A stretch of 64,000 nucleotides of DNA from Elusimicrobia bacterium CG1_02_56_21 (GTDB lineage Bacteria > Elusimicrobiota > Elusimicrobia > Elusimicrobiales > UBA9959): assembly GCA_001871115.1 (NCBI GenBank), contig MNUR01000032.1, positions 16,511 to 80,510 on the forward strand, in the 5' to 3' direction. Both the position numbers and the translations under genes were made by a program. A model generated the notes under the pieces. It searched no databases and was not told where the DNA came from. It saw only the letters and a list, made by a program, of their open reading frames with translations. Of the stretch, positions 16,867 through 24,948 are shown piece after piece. The stretch's first letter is position 1; each line of letters starts with the position of its first letter.

Positions 16867-17349
16867 CTAGTGCTTTCCACCCCTAAGCATTTCCAGAGAA
16901 TGCGGGATAAGGTCCAGCACGGCCTCTAGCGATTCTCTTACGGCCCTGGGACTGCCGGGGAGGTTAATTATTATGGTATTCCCGCGTATCCCGCATATTC
17001 CGCGGGAGAGGACTGCTTTTTTGGTCTTTTTAAGGCCCTCGGCGCGCATCAGTTCGCTCAGGCCGGGGATTAATTTTTCTATCACCTGCCCGGTAGCCTC
17101 GGGAGTAATGTCGCGGCCGCTGAAGCCGGTCCCGCCCGTGGTTATTACCAGGTTCACTCCGAGGGCGTCGCAATAGTGGATCAGCTTTTCTTTTATGGCT
17201 GGGATTTCGTCCGGGACTATATCATAGGCGGCGGTACGGGCGCCGATCGTTTTCAGGATTTCAGAAACCAGCTTTCCGCTCACGTCTTCGGCTTCGCCTT
17301 TGGAGCAGCGGTCGCTGGAAGTTAAGACCGCGGTTTCAATAAAGGACAA
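16867..17349 (-). CDS. mogA: Molybdopterin adenylyltransferase (MogA/MoaB family)
   Basis: Activates molybdopterin with ATP before metal insertion. It has 160 residues with the family core TTGGTGFSGRDITPEAT (about residues 71-87) and NLPGSPRAVRESLEAV near residue 130. It overlaps the MOSC gene start by 14 bp, so the two are translationally linked, which echoes the MOSC-MoaB fusions of other bacteria. It works before MoeA in the cofactor pathway encoded upstream. Confidence 0.92.
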   Translation of the reverse strand: MSFIETAVLTSSDRCSKGEAEDVSGKLVSEILKTIGARTAAYDIVPDEIPAIKEKLIHYCDALGVNLVITTGGTGFSGRDITPEATGQVIEKLIPGLSELMRAEGLKKTKKAVLSRGICGIRGNTIIINLPGSPRAVRESLEAVLDLIPHSLEMLRGGKH

Positions 17350-17785
17350 TTTGATCTCCTATGGTTATTTCCCCGCCTTCAAGGACCTCGGCGAATATGC
17401 CTTTGCGCGGCATTATACAGTCTCCTACCTGATGATAGATAGCGCAGCGGCTGTGGCATTCTTTGCCTATTTTCGAAATCCGGAGAACGGCGGTTTTGCC
17501 GGCGCGGAGTTTATCGCCTATTTTTACGGCGGCAAGGTCTATGCCCTCGGTAGTGATATTTTCAGCGTAGATGCCGGGACGGATCCGGACGGTGGCTTTT
17601 TTGGCTTTGGCGTCGGCTATCTGGCCGCGTATGCTTTCAATGTCGAGCAGGCTGACCTGCCGGACAGGGGTTCCGGCATGGGCGTCGCCCTGTATGCCGT
17701 GGTCTTTCACCAGCAGAGCGCTCCGGGCCTGTTCTTTAGGAACGCCCTTGCCGGTGCTGCAGTTTATCGAAAATATTTTACCCAT
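17336..17785 (-). CDS. MOSC domain protein
   Basis: A 149-residue stand-alone MOSC (molybdenum cofactor sulfurase C-terminal) domain. The family signature KIGKECHSRCAIYHQVGDC contains the conserved cysteines, and PRKGIFAEVLEGG follows. MOSC domains bind or sulfurate pterin-molybdenum centres; in bacteria the small form sits with moaB/moaC genes, as here. The start region reads KIFSINCSTGKGVPK. Overlaps mogA by 14 bp. Its precise role (sulfuration or cofactor carrier) is not known. Confidence 0.9.
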   Translation of the reverse strand: MGKIFSINCSTGKGVPKEQARSALLVKDHGIQGDAHAGTPVRQVSLLDIESIRGQIADAKAKKATVRIRPGIYAENITTEGIDLAAVKIGDKLRAGKTAVLRISKIGKECHSRCAIYHQVGDCIMPRKGIFAEVLEGGEITIGDQIVLY

Positions 17786-17822
17786 ATTATAATTGCTCGC
17801 TTAGACCAGGCCGCCAAGCGAT

Positions 17823-17927
17823 CCGGAACGCAAAAACGTTGTCTCGCACACCGTGCTCGCAACTCCTGCTCTCGGCCTCGGCGCTTACGCAAGCCTCGGC
17901 CTCCGAGAGGGTTTTGCTAACCCGGCC
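17823..17927 (-). repeat. Dispersed structured repeat, copy R1
   Basis: About 105 bp between the MOSC gene and moaC. Read on the minus strand it begins GGGTTAGCAAAACCCT, has a central palindrome GAGGCTTGCGTAAGCGCC, then a GCAC-GGT-GTGC hairpin, and ends GTTTTTGCGTTCCGG. The same order occurs at 23935-24052 and 52108-52226, and the 3' half at 35341-35390. Confidence 0.85.
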
Positions 17928-17964
17928 CGCTCGTCGGCCTGGGTGCCAGCTCCTAAACAATCCT

Positions 17965-18018
17965 TCACTGCTTTCCGATTTCTACTCTCTATTCTCGACT
18001 CTCTGATTCCCGATCCCC
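17965..18018. repeat. Degenerate GATTCCC-type simple repeat
   Basis: Pyrimidine-rich spacer with degenerate 7-8 bp units (GATTCCC, GATCCCC, GATTCCT). Similar tracts are at 57875-57975 and 60945-60968, always between genes. Confidence 0.5.
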
Positions 18019-18028
18019 GATTCCTTTC

Positions 18029-18460
18029 TTATTTCTTCCGCCTGTAATGCCCGCTTTTGCCGCCGGATTTTTCCAATAGGTACACTTCTCCTATTTCCAG
18101 GTCCTGGGCGAACATTTTGCACATATCGTAAATAGTGAGGGCGGCTACGGAAGCGGCCACCAGGGCCTCCATCTCTACCCCGGTTTTTCCGTTGCAGCGG
18201 GCTTCGGTATTTATAAGGACGCCGTCTTTTTCAACTTTAAATTCTACGCCCACATAGTTAAGCGGAAGGTTATGGCAGAGAGGCAGCAGGCCGGCCGTAT
18301 TCTTGGCGGCGAGTATCCCGGCAAAGCGGGCGGCCTCCAGAACATTCCCCTTAGGGATCTTGTTGGTCTTTATAAGGCCGATTATTTTAGCGTTCAGCTT
18401 AATATAAGCCTGCGCCCCGGCGATCCGTTTAGTGTCTTTCTTCGCGCCTACATCGATCAT
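18029..18460 (-). CDS. moaC: Cyclic pyranopterin monophosphate synthase
   Basis: Converts the MoaA product (3',8-cyclo-GTP) to cyclic pyranopterin phosphate. It has 143 residues with the active-site segment LLPLCHNLPL (about residue 58) and GKTGVEMEALVAASVAALTIYDMCK near residue 90-115. The N-terminus is a little short (MIDVGAKKDTKR), starting at the conserved MxDV. It is separated from moaA by a 158-bp spacer that can fold into a large nested hairpin. Confidence 0.95.
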   Translation of the reverse strand: MIDVGAKKDTKRIAGAQAYIKLNAKIIGLIKTNKIPKGNVLEAARFAGILAAKNTAGLLPLCHNLPLNYVGVEFKVEKDGVLINTEARCNGKTGVEMEALVAASVAALTIYDMCKMFAQDLEIGEVYLLEKSGGKSGHYRRKK

Positions 18461-18514
18461 AAATTCCTTGAAGGTTTATATTCCTGTTTAATCATTAACA
18501 CTACCGGGACGGCA

Positions 18515-18612
18515 GGGGTGTTGCCCTGAACGACCGTTGCGGATGGGGGGCCCCGCTTCGGGGGGAAACCACGCAAGGGTTTCCTCTGCCCGGGCGGGCA
18601 GGGTAACACCCC
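18515..18612 (-). other. Highly structured spacer between moaA and moaC
   Basis: A 98-nt segment closed by a long inverted repeat: GGGGTGTT with AACACCCC, then one mismatch, then CCCTG with CAGGG. Inside are three further perfect hairpins: CTGCCC-GGGC-GGGCAG, GGAAACC-N7-GGTTTCC, and CCCCG-AAG-CGGGG type. The CTGCCC hairpin shares bases with the closing stem, so the two are mutually exclusive. It occurs once in the window. It could be an RNA control element or a processing site of the operon mRNA; I cannot match it to the known Moco riboswitch. Confidence 0.5.
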
Positions 18613-18618
18613 GGCCGG

Positions 18619-19575
18619 CTAGCCGCCCAGGCTGCTCATTTCTATATGCCCTGCCGACCCGGAGTCTTTCTTATAGTTAGATTTTACTAAAAATATCTTT
18701 TTTATATACTCGGCTAAAGAAGCGTCATCCTCGCCTGAACGCAGGTGGTCCCGCAGGTTATGGGTGGAGGGCGAGAACAGGCAGGGGTAGACTTTACCGG
18801 TACAGTCCATGCGCACGCGGTTGCAGGCCCCGCAGAAATAGTCGCTGCGGCCGCTTATAAAGCCTATCTTCCCCTTACCCCCCCGCCGCTTATAAACCCG
18901 GGCCGGGCCGTCCGAAGCGCCGGGAGGCAGCTGCTCCAGCGGACCGTAGACTTCCTCTATCTTTTTTTTGGCCTCGGCAGTAGTAAACAAGGCGTCTTTG
19001 AGCCTGGCAGAGCGCTCATTGGTAGGAAAAAATTCTATGAACCGCACCGTCAAAGGAAAATCTATTGCCAGCCTGGCGAATTCGGGAACTTCGGCGTCGT
19101 TTATCCCTTTCATTATCACCACGTTCAGTTTCACCTCGGAAAAACCGGCCTTCAGGGAGGCCATTAAGCCGTCCCAGACATCTTCCAGGCCTTCCGAGCC
19201 GGTGATCTTCCTGAAGTTGGCGGGCTGGAGCGTATCGAGGCTGATATTTACCCGGTCCAGGCCGGCTTTGCGCAGCGGGACGGCCATCCCGCCCAGCAGC
19301 AGGCCGTTGGTGGTCAAAGTGAGCTCCTGCAGGCCCGGGATAGCGCGCAGCATGCTCACCAGGCCGATAATATTCTTCTTTACCAGCGGCTCGCCGCCGG
19401 TCAGCCTTATCTTTTTTACGCCGGCGCTTACAAAACCAGCGGCGGCGCGGGCTATTTCCTCATGACGAAGCAGTTCCTCATGCTTAAGGAAGGCTCTTTT
19501 TTCCTTTGGCGTACAGTAGATGCAGTTTAAATTACATCTGTCGGTAAGAGAAATCCTTAAATATTCTACTGCCAT
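18619..19575 (-). CDS. moaA: GTP 3',8-cyclase (MoaA, radical SAM)
   Basis: First step of molybdopterin synthesis. The N-terminal radical-SAM cluster motif is CNLNCIYC (residues 14-21). GGEP-type IRLTGGEPLVKK follows. The second 4Fe-4S cluster ligands lie in FCGACNRVRMDCTGKVYPC (about residues 249-267). The protein ends with the catalytic Gly-Gly tail (SSLGG). Length 318 is normal. Its start overlaps the end of moeA by 10 bp. Confidence 0.96.
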   Translation of the reverse strand: MAVEYLRISLTDRCNLNCIYCTPKEKRAFLKHEELLRHEEIARAAAGFVSAGVKKIRLTGGEPLVKKNIIGLVSMLRAIPGLQELTLTTNGLLLGGMAVPLRKAGLDRVNISLDTLQPANFRKITGSEGLEDVWDGLMASLKAGFSEVKLNVVIMKGINDAEVPEFARLAIDFPLTVRFIEFFPTNERSARLKDALFTTAEAKKKIEEVYGPLEQLPPGASDGPARVYKRRGGKGKIGFISGRSDYFCGACNRVRMDCTGKVYPCLFSPSTHNLRDHLRSGEDDASLAEYIKKIFLVKSNYKKDSGSAGHIEMSSLGG

Positions 19576-20747
19576 TCCAGGAATACCGCCTTTTCGCCTT
19601 TCTTTATGGAACCGCCCTCTTTTACCATTGTAAAACCGCCGGCCCGGGCTAGGGCCAGGATATCCGCGGACCCGTTATTTGAAACCGGCGCCAGGGAATA
19701 ATTTGTCCTGCCGCGCACGGCGGAGAGCACCATAGCCCGGCGCGGGGTACGCGGGTCGAACTTTGAAGAGCAAACGCCTGTTTTAAAGTCCGGGGCATAA
19801 TCCTGACGGCCGCTCATTTTCAGTATCGCCGGCCTTATATAGGCGAGATAGGCCATAAAATTGGCCAACGGGTTGCCGGGGATGCCGAATACCAGTTTAC
19901 GGCCTTTAACGCCGAAGAACATCGGCTTGCCGGGCCTTATCCGCACATTATGAAATACTTTTTTAACCCCGAGGACCTTCAGCACACCCGGGACCAGGTC
20001 ATAATCCCCCATGGAAACCCCGCCTGAAATAAGGACTATATCCGCCGCCAGGGCTTTCCCCAGGGCCGCCCGCATTGCTTTCTCTTCGTCGCGGACTATT
20101 ACCGGCTCAGTGCTGATCCCGTCCGCCTTCAGCATCGCGGAAAGCATAGGGCCATTGCTGTTATAAATTGAATTTTTACCCAGCCTGGCCCCGGGGGCGA
20201 CTATCTCCCCTCCGGTGTTTACGAGAGAAACTTTAGGCAGCGCCCCGGTCTTTATACGGCCCCGGCCTACCGCGGCCAGCACGGCTATCTGGGAGATGGA
20301 GATAACCGTGCCCCGGGCAAGTATTCCCCGCCCTTTCTTTATATCTTCTCCTCGCAGCGCTATATTCGCGCCCTTCCTGACCGCTTCTTTAAATTCAACC
20401 AGGCCGTTCCTTTCGCTTGTGGTCTCCACCATCGCCACAGAGTCGGCCCCGGCCGGAACAGGCGCGCCGGTCATTATCTTGACGCATTCTCCGGCCCCCA
20501 GTTTTCCCTTAAAAGCTTCGCCGGCCTGCAGAACCCCGGCACAGACCAGGTCACGGTTTTTTGCCAGGTCGGCGGAGCGCACGGCATAGCCGTCTACGGC
20601 CGACTTGTTGAAAGGCGGCATATCCATTCCGGATTTTATGTCCTCCAGCAGGACCCTGCCCACCGAGCTCTCCAGGCGCGTCAGCGCCGCAGGGAGAGGC
20701 TTCGCTTGCCTGAAAACTGCCGTCATCGCTTCTTCGAAAGTTATCAT
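19566..20747 (-). CDS. moeA: Molybdopterin molybdenumtransferase
   Basis: Inserts molybdate (or tungstate) into adenylated molybdopterin. The 393 residues are typical. Conserved blocks are MPPFNKSAVDGYAVR (about 41-55), IMTGAPVPAGADSVAMVE, SGGVSMGDYDLV (about 238) and FGIPGNPLANFMAYLAYIRP near residue 290. It starts 3 bp after tupC and overlaps moaA by 10 bp. The tungstate-type transporter upstream suggests that tungsten could be the inserted metal. Confidence 0.95.
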   Translation of the reverse strand: MITFEEAMTAVFRQAKPLPAALTRLESSVGRVLLEDIKSGMDMPPFNKSAVDGYAVRSADLAKNRDLVCAGVLQAGEAFKGKLGAGECVKIMTGAPVPAGADSVAMVETTSERNGLVEFKEAVRKGANIALRGEDIKKGRGILARGTVISISQIAVLAAVGRGRIKTGALPKVSLVNTGGEIVAPGARLGKNSIYNSNGPMLSAMLKADGISTEPVIVRDEEKAMRAALGKALAADIVLISGGVSMGDYDLVPGVLKVLGVKKVFHNVRIRPGKPMFFGVKGRKLVFGIPGNPLANFMAYLAYIRPAILKMSGRQDYAPDFKTGVCSSKFDPRTPRRAMVLSAVRGRTNYSLAPVSNNGSADILALARAGGFTMVKEGGSIKKGEKAVFLEWQ

Positions 20748-20750
20748 AGT

Positions 20751-21809
20751 TTACCTCTTGATCAAATGTGCGGCCGTGGCCTTGAACGAGGCGAAAATCC
20801 CGTCACCGGGCTTCAGCCCCATGTCATCCAAAGACCGCTTTGTCACGGCGGCTATCAGGTTAAACCCGCAGTCTATTGAAAGCCTGTATTCAAGCCGCCA
20901 CGGTTCAACGGAAGTTATTGTGCCTTTAAAATGGTTGCGCATGCTGTTGGCTTCCGCGCTCCTAGACACCGCTACAGCCTCAGGCCTTACGCACAGCAGC
21001 ACGCTGTCCCCTGCCTCACAAGCCGACACCACCGCTAAAGTATTGTCCCCGACGCGGACCGAACACAAGTTATCACTCGCTGCCGTTACCTCACCGCCAA
21101 GCATAGTTTCTACTCCCACAAAATCCGCCACTTCTTTAGAAGCCGGCCGCGAAAAGATAGTCTCGGGCCTGCCGGTCTGTAGCAGGCGCCCTTCCTTTAT
21201 CACCGCCAGGACGTCCGCCAGGGCCAGAGCCTCTTCCTGGTCCTGGGTCACCAGGACCACGGTGGTTCTAGCGGCCCTGGTTATCCTGCGCAGGTCGCTT
21301 ATGATAGCCTCTTTAACGCGCGCGTCCAGGCTTGAGAACGGCTCATCCAGCAAGACAAGGCGCGGCCTGGTAACGAAAGCCCGAGACAGGGAAACCCGGT
21401 GCCGCTCACCCTGAGAAAGCTGGTTCGCGCTCCGGTCACGCAGATATGCTATCTTAAAAACCTCCAGCATCTCCGCAACCTGACCGGAGTCTTTCTCTCC
21501 CCTGAACATAAGCGGCAGGGCGATATTATTATAAACCGTATCGTTTATAAGGTAGGGCCGCGAGAACAGGTAAGACATAGAACGCCGCAGCGCCGTACTG
21601 CCCGAGCGGTCGAGCGCGCTCCTGCCGCCTATTTCAAAGTTGGCGGGTTTTGCATCCTGCAGAAGCGCCAGGATATTGAGCAGCGTAGTTTTGCCAGCCC
21701 CGTTAGGGCCTATTATAGCGAACACCTCTCCCACGCCTATGGAGAGGCTGTCAATGTTCAGCGCGAACCCGGTAGAGAGGCGGAAATCAAGGTCTTTCAG
21801 TTTTATCAT
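20751..21809 (-). CDS. tupC: Tungstate/molybdate ABC transporter, ATP-binding protein
   Basis: ATPase of an oxyanion importer with 352 residues. Walker A GPNGAGKTT (about 34), signature LSQGERHRVSLSRA (about 134), Walker B LVLLDEPF and the H-loop region are present. In the switch region VLVTQDQEEALAL a glutamine replaces the usual histidine (normally THDxxEA). After residue 240 comes a TOBE-type oxyanion-sensing domain (SVRVGDNTLAVV, then KGTITSVEPWRLEYRLSIDCG). Overlaps tupB by 4 nt. ModC is the alternative name if the substrate is molybdate. Confidence 0.88.
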   Translation of the reverse strand: MIKLKDLDFRLSTGFALNIDSLSIGVGEVFAIIGPNGAGKTTLLNILALLQDAKPANFEIGGRSALDRSGSTALRRSMSYLFSRPYLINDTVYNNIALPLMFRGEKDSGQVAEMLEVFKIAYLRDRSANQLSQGERHRVSLSRAFVTRPRLVLLDEPFSSLDARVKEAIISDLRRITRAARTTVVLVTQDQEEALALADVLAVIKEGRLLQTGRPETIFSRPASKEVADFVGVETMLGGEVTAASDNLCSVRVGDNTLAVVSACEAGDSVLLCVRPEAVAVSRSAEANSMRNHFKGTITSVEPWRLEYRLSIDCGFNLIAAVTKRSLDDMGLKPGDGIFASFKATAAHLIKR

Positions 21810-22507
21810 TCGGTACGCGCCTTCTGCTGCTGAATATAGGTCAGCGCGATATTTATAAGAAAAGTCAGGGAAAGAAGGATAAGCCCGAGGGCTATAGCGT
21901 TATCAAAATTCCCCATATGGGTTTCCATAACGATGGCCGTGGTCAGGACCCGCGTCTGGTGCCTGATATTACCGCCTACTATCATCACCGCGCCTACTTC
22001 TGAAATAACGCTGCCGAAGCCGGCGATCACCGCTGCGAGGATGGAAAGTTTGATTTCTTTAAGGCAGACCCAAAGCGCTTGCCACTGCCCGGCGCCAAGA
22101 GTGAGCATCTGAAGGTAAAACTTCCGGTCCAGGCTCTGCATCGCGGAGAGAGAGAGCCCGGCAATTACTGGGGTGGCTATGATCACCTGCGCCAGGACCA
22201 TGCCTGTGGGAGTATAAAGCCAGCCCAATAAACCCAGCGGGCCGTTCCTGGAGAGGAACAGCATAGCCATAAGGCCGACAACTACGGGCGGCAGGCCCAT
22301 CCCTGTATTGACCACCGAGATGACTATTTTCTTGAACGGGAATTCTTTTATAGCCACGATACTGCCGAGCGGAACCCCGATAGCCACTGAGAGAGCGGTG
22401 GAGAAAACAGAAACAAAGAGGGACAGCCTTACGATGGCGTATACCTCGGCGTCTCCGCCAAATATCAGGGACAAGCCCTTTAATAAACCATCTAAGATAA
22501 AATCCAT
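21806..22507 (-). CDS. tupB: Tungstate ABC transporter, permease
   Basis: A 233-residue inner-membrane permease with five to six hydrophobic helices. The EAA-like loop LTLGAGQWQALWVCLKEIK contacts the ATPase. The pattern GMGLPPVVVGLMAMLFLSRNGPLG and the length match TupB better than ModB. It is encoded between the MOT1 transporter and tupC, overlapping the latter as ATGA. Confidence 0.9.
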   Translation of the reverse strand: MDFILDGLLKGLSLIFGGDAEVYAIVRLSLFVSVFSTALSVAIGVPLGSIVAIKEFPFKKIVISVVNTGMGLPPVVVGLMAMLFLSRNGPLGLLGWLYTPTGMVLAQVIIATPVIAGLSLSAMQSLDRKFYLQMLTLGAGQWQALWVCLKEIKLSILAAVIAGFGSVISEVGAVMIVGGNIRHQTRVLTTAIVMETHMGNFDNAIALGLILLSLTFLINIALTYIQQQKARTE

Positions 22508-22528
22508 CCGTCCTTATCCAATCCGACC

Positions 22529-23536
22529 TCAGGCAATGAATTCCGGCTTCAGCCAGGTAAATTTAGTTATCCGTACCGCCCCCTCCGCAGCCAGCCCCAG
22601 GGCGAGGGCATAAGAAAGGTTGCTGGTGGCAAGCCCTATAAGGCCCATGGCTGCCGCAACAGGAATATTAGCCAGCGGGTCCAGGACCAGTTTTGTATGC
22701 AGCAGTCCGGTATAGCCGAGCAAGGCCGCCAGCAGCCAGACAGGGATAGTCTTCAGCACTGCCGCCGAACCCTCTGAGCCCAGCAGCAGGGAAAGGGCTA
22801 TAAAAACCGTCCCGAGTATTATCGTAGCGCCGGCCGTTCTTGCACCGAACTTATGATGAGCCGTTACGCCGCCGGAACCGTGACAGACCGGCATCCCTCC
22901 GAAAAAAGCGGAGGCTAAATTTGAGAGGCCGATGGAAAAGGAGACCTTTGAAGGGTCCACCCTGGCCGCCCTGTCTCCGAAATAGTCCCGGCTGACTTCG
23001 CAGGTAGCGGCAACGGAGTTTCCCAGGGTCAGCGGCAGTTGGGGAATAACAAGCACCCACAAAGCGGCCCACATATCTTCCAGGCCCGGAAAGCCGCCGC
23101 TGGCAGGCAGAAAAGACGGGGCATGCGGCACGGTGACCAGCAGCTTATAAGCCGCCCTGAAAAGGAGCAGGCCGACGCCGCATTGTATTCCGCGCACTAT
23201 GGTCCTGGTAAAAATACGGTTGAGTTTTTCAGAGAGCCCGGTAACCGAAAGAACTATAAAGATAGCGGCTATCCACAGCGAGCAGGCCCTCAGCGCCGTT
23301 CCGCCAAGCCCGCGCGCTATGACCAGCGCCGTGGCGGCTTTAAGCGGCTGCACCGGCAGCGGGATACGGAAATAGAAGCCCGCGCAGACATAAACAGCGC
23401 CGAAGAGCAGCAAAGCGCGGCTCAGGTCCAGCGCCCCGGAAGCAGAAAGAGCAAGCAGCACCGGCACGCTGATCCCGAGGTCCCCGATGGCCCCGGCCCA
23501 TTCGCGCGGAGCGAATGAAATAGCGGGACGTTTCAT
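22529..23536 (-). CDS. MOT1-type molybdate transporter
   Basis: A 335-residue polytopic protein of the MOT1 (SulP-related) family. Diagnostic segments are GAIGDLGISVPVLLAL (residues 15-30), PQLPLTLGNSV (about 170) and GMPVCHGSGGVTAHHKFGARTAG (about 219-241). About ten hydrophobic helices are visible. MOT1 proteins move molybdate with high affinity in plants, algae and some bacteria. It overlaps the ModE-like gene by 4 nt. Presence beside an ABC importer means this cell has two oxyanion routes in one operon. Confidence 0.88.
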   Translation of the reverse strand: MKRPAISFAPREWAGAIGDLGISVPVLLALSASGALDLSRALLLFGAVYVCAGFYFRIPLPVQPLKAATALVIARGLGGTALRACSLWIAAIFIVLSVTGLSEKLNRIFTRTIVRGIQCGVGLLLFRAAYKLLVTVPHAPSFLPASGGFPGLEDMWAALWVLVIPQLPLTLGNSVAATCEVSRDYFGDRAARVDPSKVSFSIGLSNLASAFFGGMPVCHGSGGVTAHHKFGARTAGATIILGTVFIALSLLLGSEGSAAVLKTIPVWLLAALLGYTGLLHTKLVLDPLANIPVAAAMGLIGLATSNLSYALALGLAAEGAVRITKFTWLKPEFIA

Positions 23537-23880
23537 TTTATCCTCCCGCCCGGGAATGCTATTTCAAGAAGTTTCTCCGCCTGTTTCTTTATGGCGGCGT
23601 CCAGCCTTTCAAAACGCTCAAGGAATTTCCGCCCGGCCGGGGTAAGCGCGGAGCCCCCGCGGCTGCTGCCTCCTCTGCTGCTGGCCAGGACCGGGAGGCC
23701 AAGCTCCTCCTCCAGGGTTTTTACCAGTTTATGGGCCTTGGAATAAGACATCTCCATGTCCCTGGCGGCCAGGGAGAGCGAACCGGCCTTCTCAACCCCG
23801 CGCAGCAGCCAGGCCGTGCCTATTCCCATGAAAGGCCTGTCCGCCGCGTCCCGCAGCCCGAGCTTGATCTTTATCTGCAC
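23533..23880 (-). CDS. ModE-like winged-helix regulator, DNA-binding domain only
   Basis: A 115-residue protein equal to the N-terminal domain of ModE. GTAWLLRGVEKAGSLSLAARDMEMSYSKAHKLVKTLEEELGLP is the helix-turn-helix (residues 21-63), here described in parts: LSLAARDMEMSYSKAHK is the core. The wing contains SSRGGSSRGGSALTP. There is no molybdate-sensing TOBE domain. The start is GTG at 23880, chosen because family homology begins with KIKLGL right there. No ribosome site fits, since a palindromic operator abuts the start codon. It overlaps the MOT1 gene. Confidence 0.85.
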   Translation of the reverse strand: MQIKIKLGLRDAADRPFMGIGTAWLLRGVEKAGSLSLAARDMEMSYSKAHKLVKTLEEELGLPVLASSRGGSSRGGSALTPAGRKFLERFERLDAAIKKQAEKLLEIAFPGGRIK

Positions 23881-23905
23881 CGTTATATTTTACAAAATAT
23901 AACGG
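23880..23905. promoter_or_regulatory. ModE-type operator overlapping the regulator start
   Basis: A near-perfect 26-bp palindrome with half-sites CCGTTATATTTT and AAAATATAACGG. The outer CGTTATATT and ATAACG match the known Escherichia coli modA operator. On the minus strand TTGTTC (23910-23905) and TATAAC (23887-23882) are 17 bp apart, so the palindrome covers the likely promoter. Autoregulation of the ModE-like gene is the simplest reading. Confidence 0.75.
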
Positions 23906-23934
23906 AACAAGACCTTAACTCCGAGAGGGCCGAT

Positions 23935-24052
23935 ATGGGGACCGGGTTAGCAAAACCCTGCCGGAAGGCGAGGCTTGCGTAAGCGCCGAGCCTAAGGCGG
24001 GGAAGGGCGGGCGCGGTGTGTCCCGACCCTGTTTTTGCGTTCCGGTCCCCAT
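23935..24052 (+). repeat. Dispersed structured repeat, copy R2
   Basis: 118 bp between tupA and the ModE-like gene. The ends are an 11-bp perfect inverted repeat (ATGGGGACCGG / CCGGTCCCCAT). Inside are GGTTAGCAAAACCC, GCTTGCGTAAGC, the GGT-loop hairpin and GTTTTTGCGTTCCGG, in the same order as the other copies. Confidence 0.87.
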
Positions 24053-24065
24053 GCCGGCCCGAACC

Positions 24066-24908
24066 CTACTTAGCGGGGTAATCGTAGTGGAAAAGCGGCT
24101 TGCCGTATTTTTCCACTCCGTATTTCCCCACAATCTTCTTTGTCTTTTTCGTAAGGAGGAAGTCAAAGAAAGCCTTTGCCCCCTCTACATTGACCTTGGG
24201 AAATTTTACGGGATTGGCAAGAATAAGGCTGTAGCGGTTCAACAGGGCCTCGTCATTCTCGCAGACGATCTGCAGGTTTATGTTTTTCTGCAGCGACAGG
24301 AAGCTGGACCTGTCCGCCAGGATGTAAGCTTCTTTCTCATTGGCTATCGCCACGGTAGCGGCCATGCCCTGCCCGGACTCTATGTACTTTTCTCCGACCG
24401 GCTTAACCTTGGCGGCGGCCCAGAGCTTCAGCTCTTTTTTATGGGTACCGGACTTGTCGCCCCGGGAGACGAAAAGCGCCCCTGCCGAAACTATTTTAGC
24501 GAAAGCCCCGGCGACTTTCTTTTCACCTTTTATTTTTGCCGGGTCGGAAGCGGGCCCGAGCAGCACAAAGTCGTTATACATGAACGTGGTCCTGTCGGTA
24601 CCGTAGCCTCCGGCCACGAAGCCCTTTTCATCGTCCGGGCTGTGCACCCAGAGGAGGTCGGCCTCTCCTGACTTACCCATCTGCATAGCCTGACCGGAAC
24701 CCACGGCTATGGCCTTTACAATATAACCACTTTTTTTCTGGAAAGCGGATATCAGCACATCAAGCAGCCCGGTGTCCTGAACGCTGGTGGTGGTCGCAAG
24801 TATTATGGTCTTGTTCTTTACCGCCTTAGACTTTCCCTGCACCGCTCCGGAAAAGACCGGCGTGATCAGGACTGCAAGGCATAACCCTGTTATTATTTTT
24901 TTAAACAT
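24066..24908 (-). CDS. tupA: Tungstate-binding periplasmic protein
   Basis: Substrate-binding protein of the ABC importer; 280 residues with a signal peptide (MFKKIITGLCLAVLITPVFS). The TupA hallmark TTTSVQDTGLLDVL is near residue 40, followed by VKAIAVGSGQAMQMGKSGEADLL. The TTTS motif and VGSGQA loop distinguish TupA from ModA. GGAGG upstream fits the ATG at 24908. It is split from tupB and tupC by R2, the regulator and the MOT1 gene. It follows the porin gene by 40 bp. Confidence 0.92.
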   Translation of the reverse strand: MFKKIITGLCLAVLITPVFSGAVQGKSKAVKNKTIILATTTSVQDTGLLDVLISAFQKKSGYIVKAIAVGSGQAMQMGKSGEADLLWVHSPDDEKGFVAGGYGTDRTTFMYNDFVLLGPASDPAKIKGEKKVAGAFAKIVSAGALFVSRGDKSGTHKKELKLWAAAKVKPVGEKYIESGQGMAATVAIANEKEAYILADRSSFLSLQKNINLQIVCENDEALLNRYSLILANPVKFPKVNVEGAKAFFDFLLTKKTKKIVGKYGVEKYGKPLFHYDYPAK

Positions 24909-24948
24909 TTCATTTCCCTCCTTGAATTATCGCCATATTATGAGGCAA

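Noticed and set aside
17823..17927. Dispersed repeat as integron attC site (GTTAGC-like core)
   Set aside because: Only one end resembles an attC core. The other end is GCGTTCCGG, without the RYYYAAC/GTTRRRY pair, and no integrase or cassette array is present.
18515..18612. Spacer hairpin as ordinary terminator of moaA
   Set aside because: No T tract follows the stem on the minus strand, and moaC, MOSC and mogA continue the operon.
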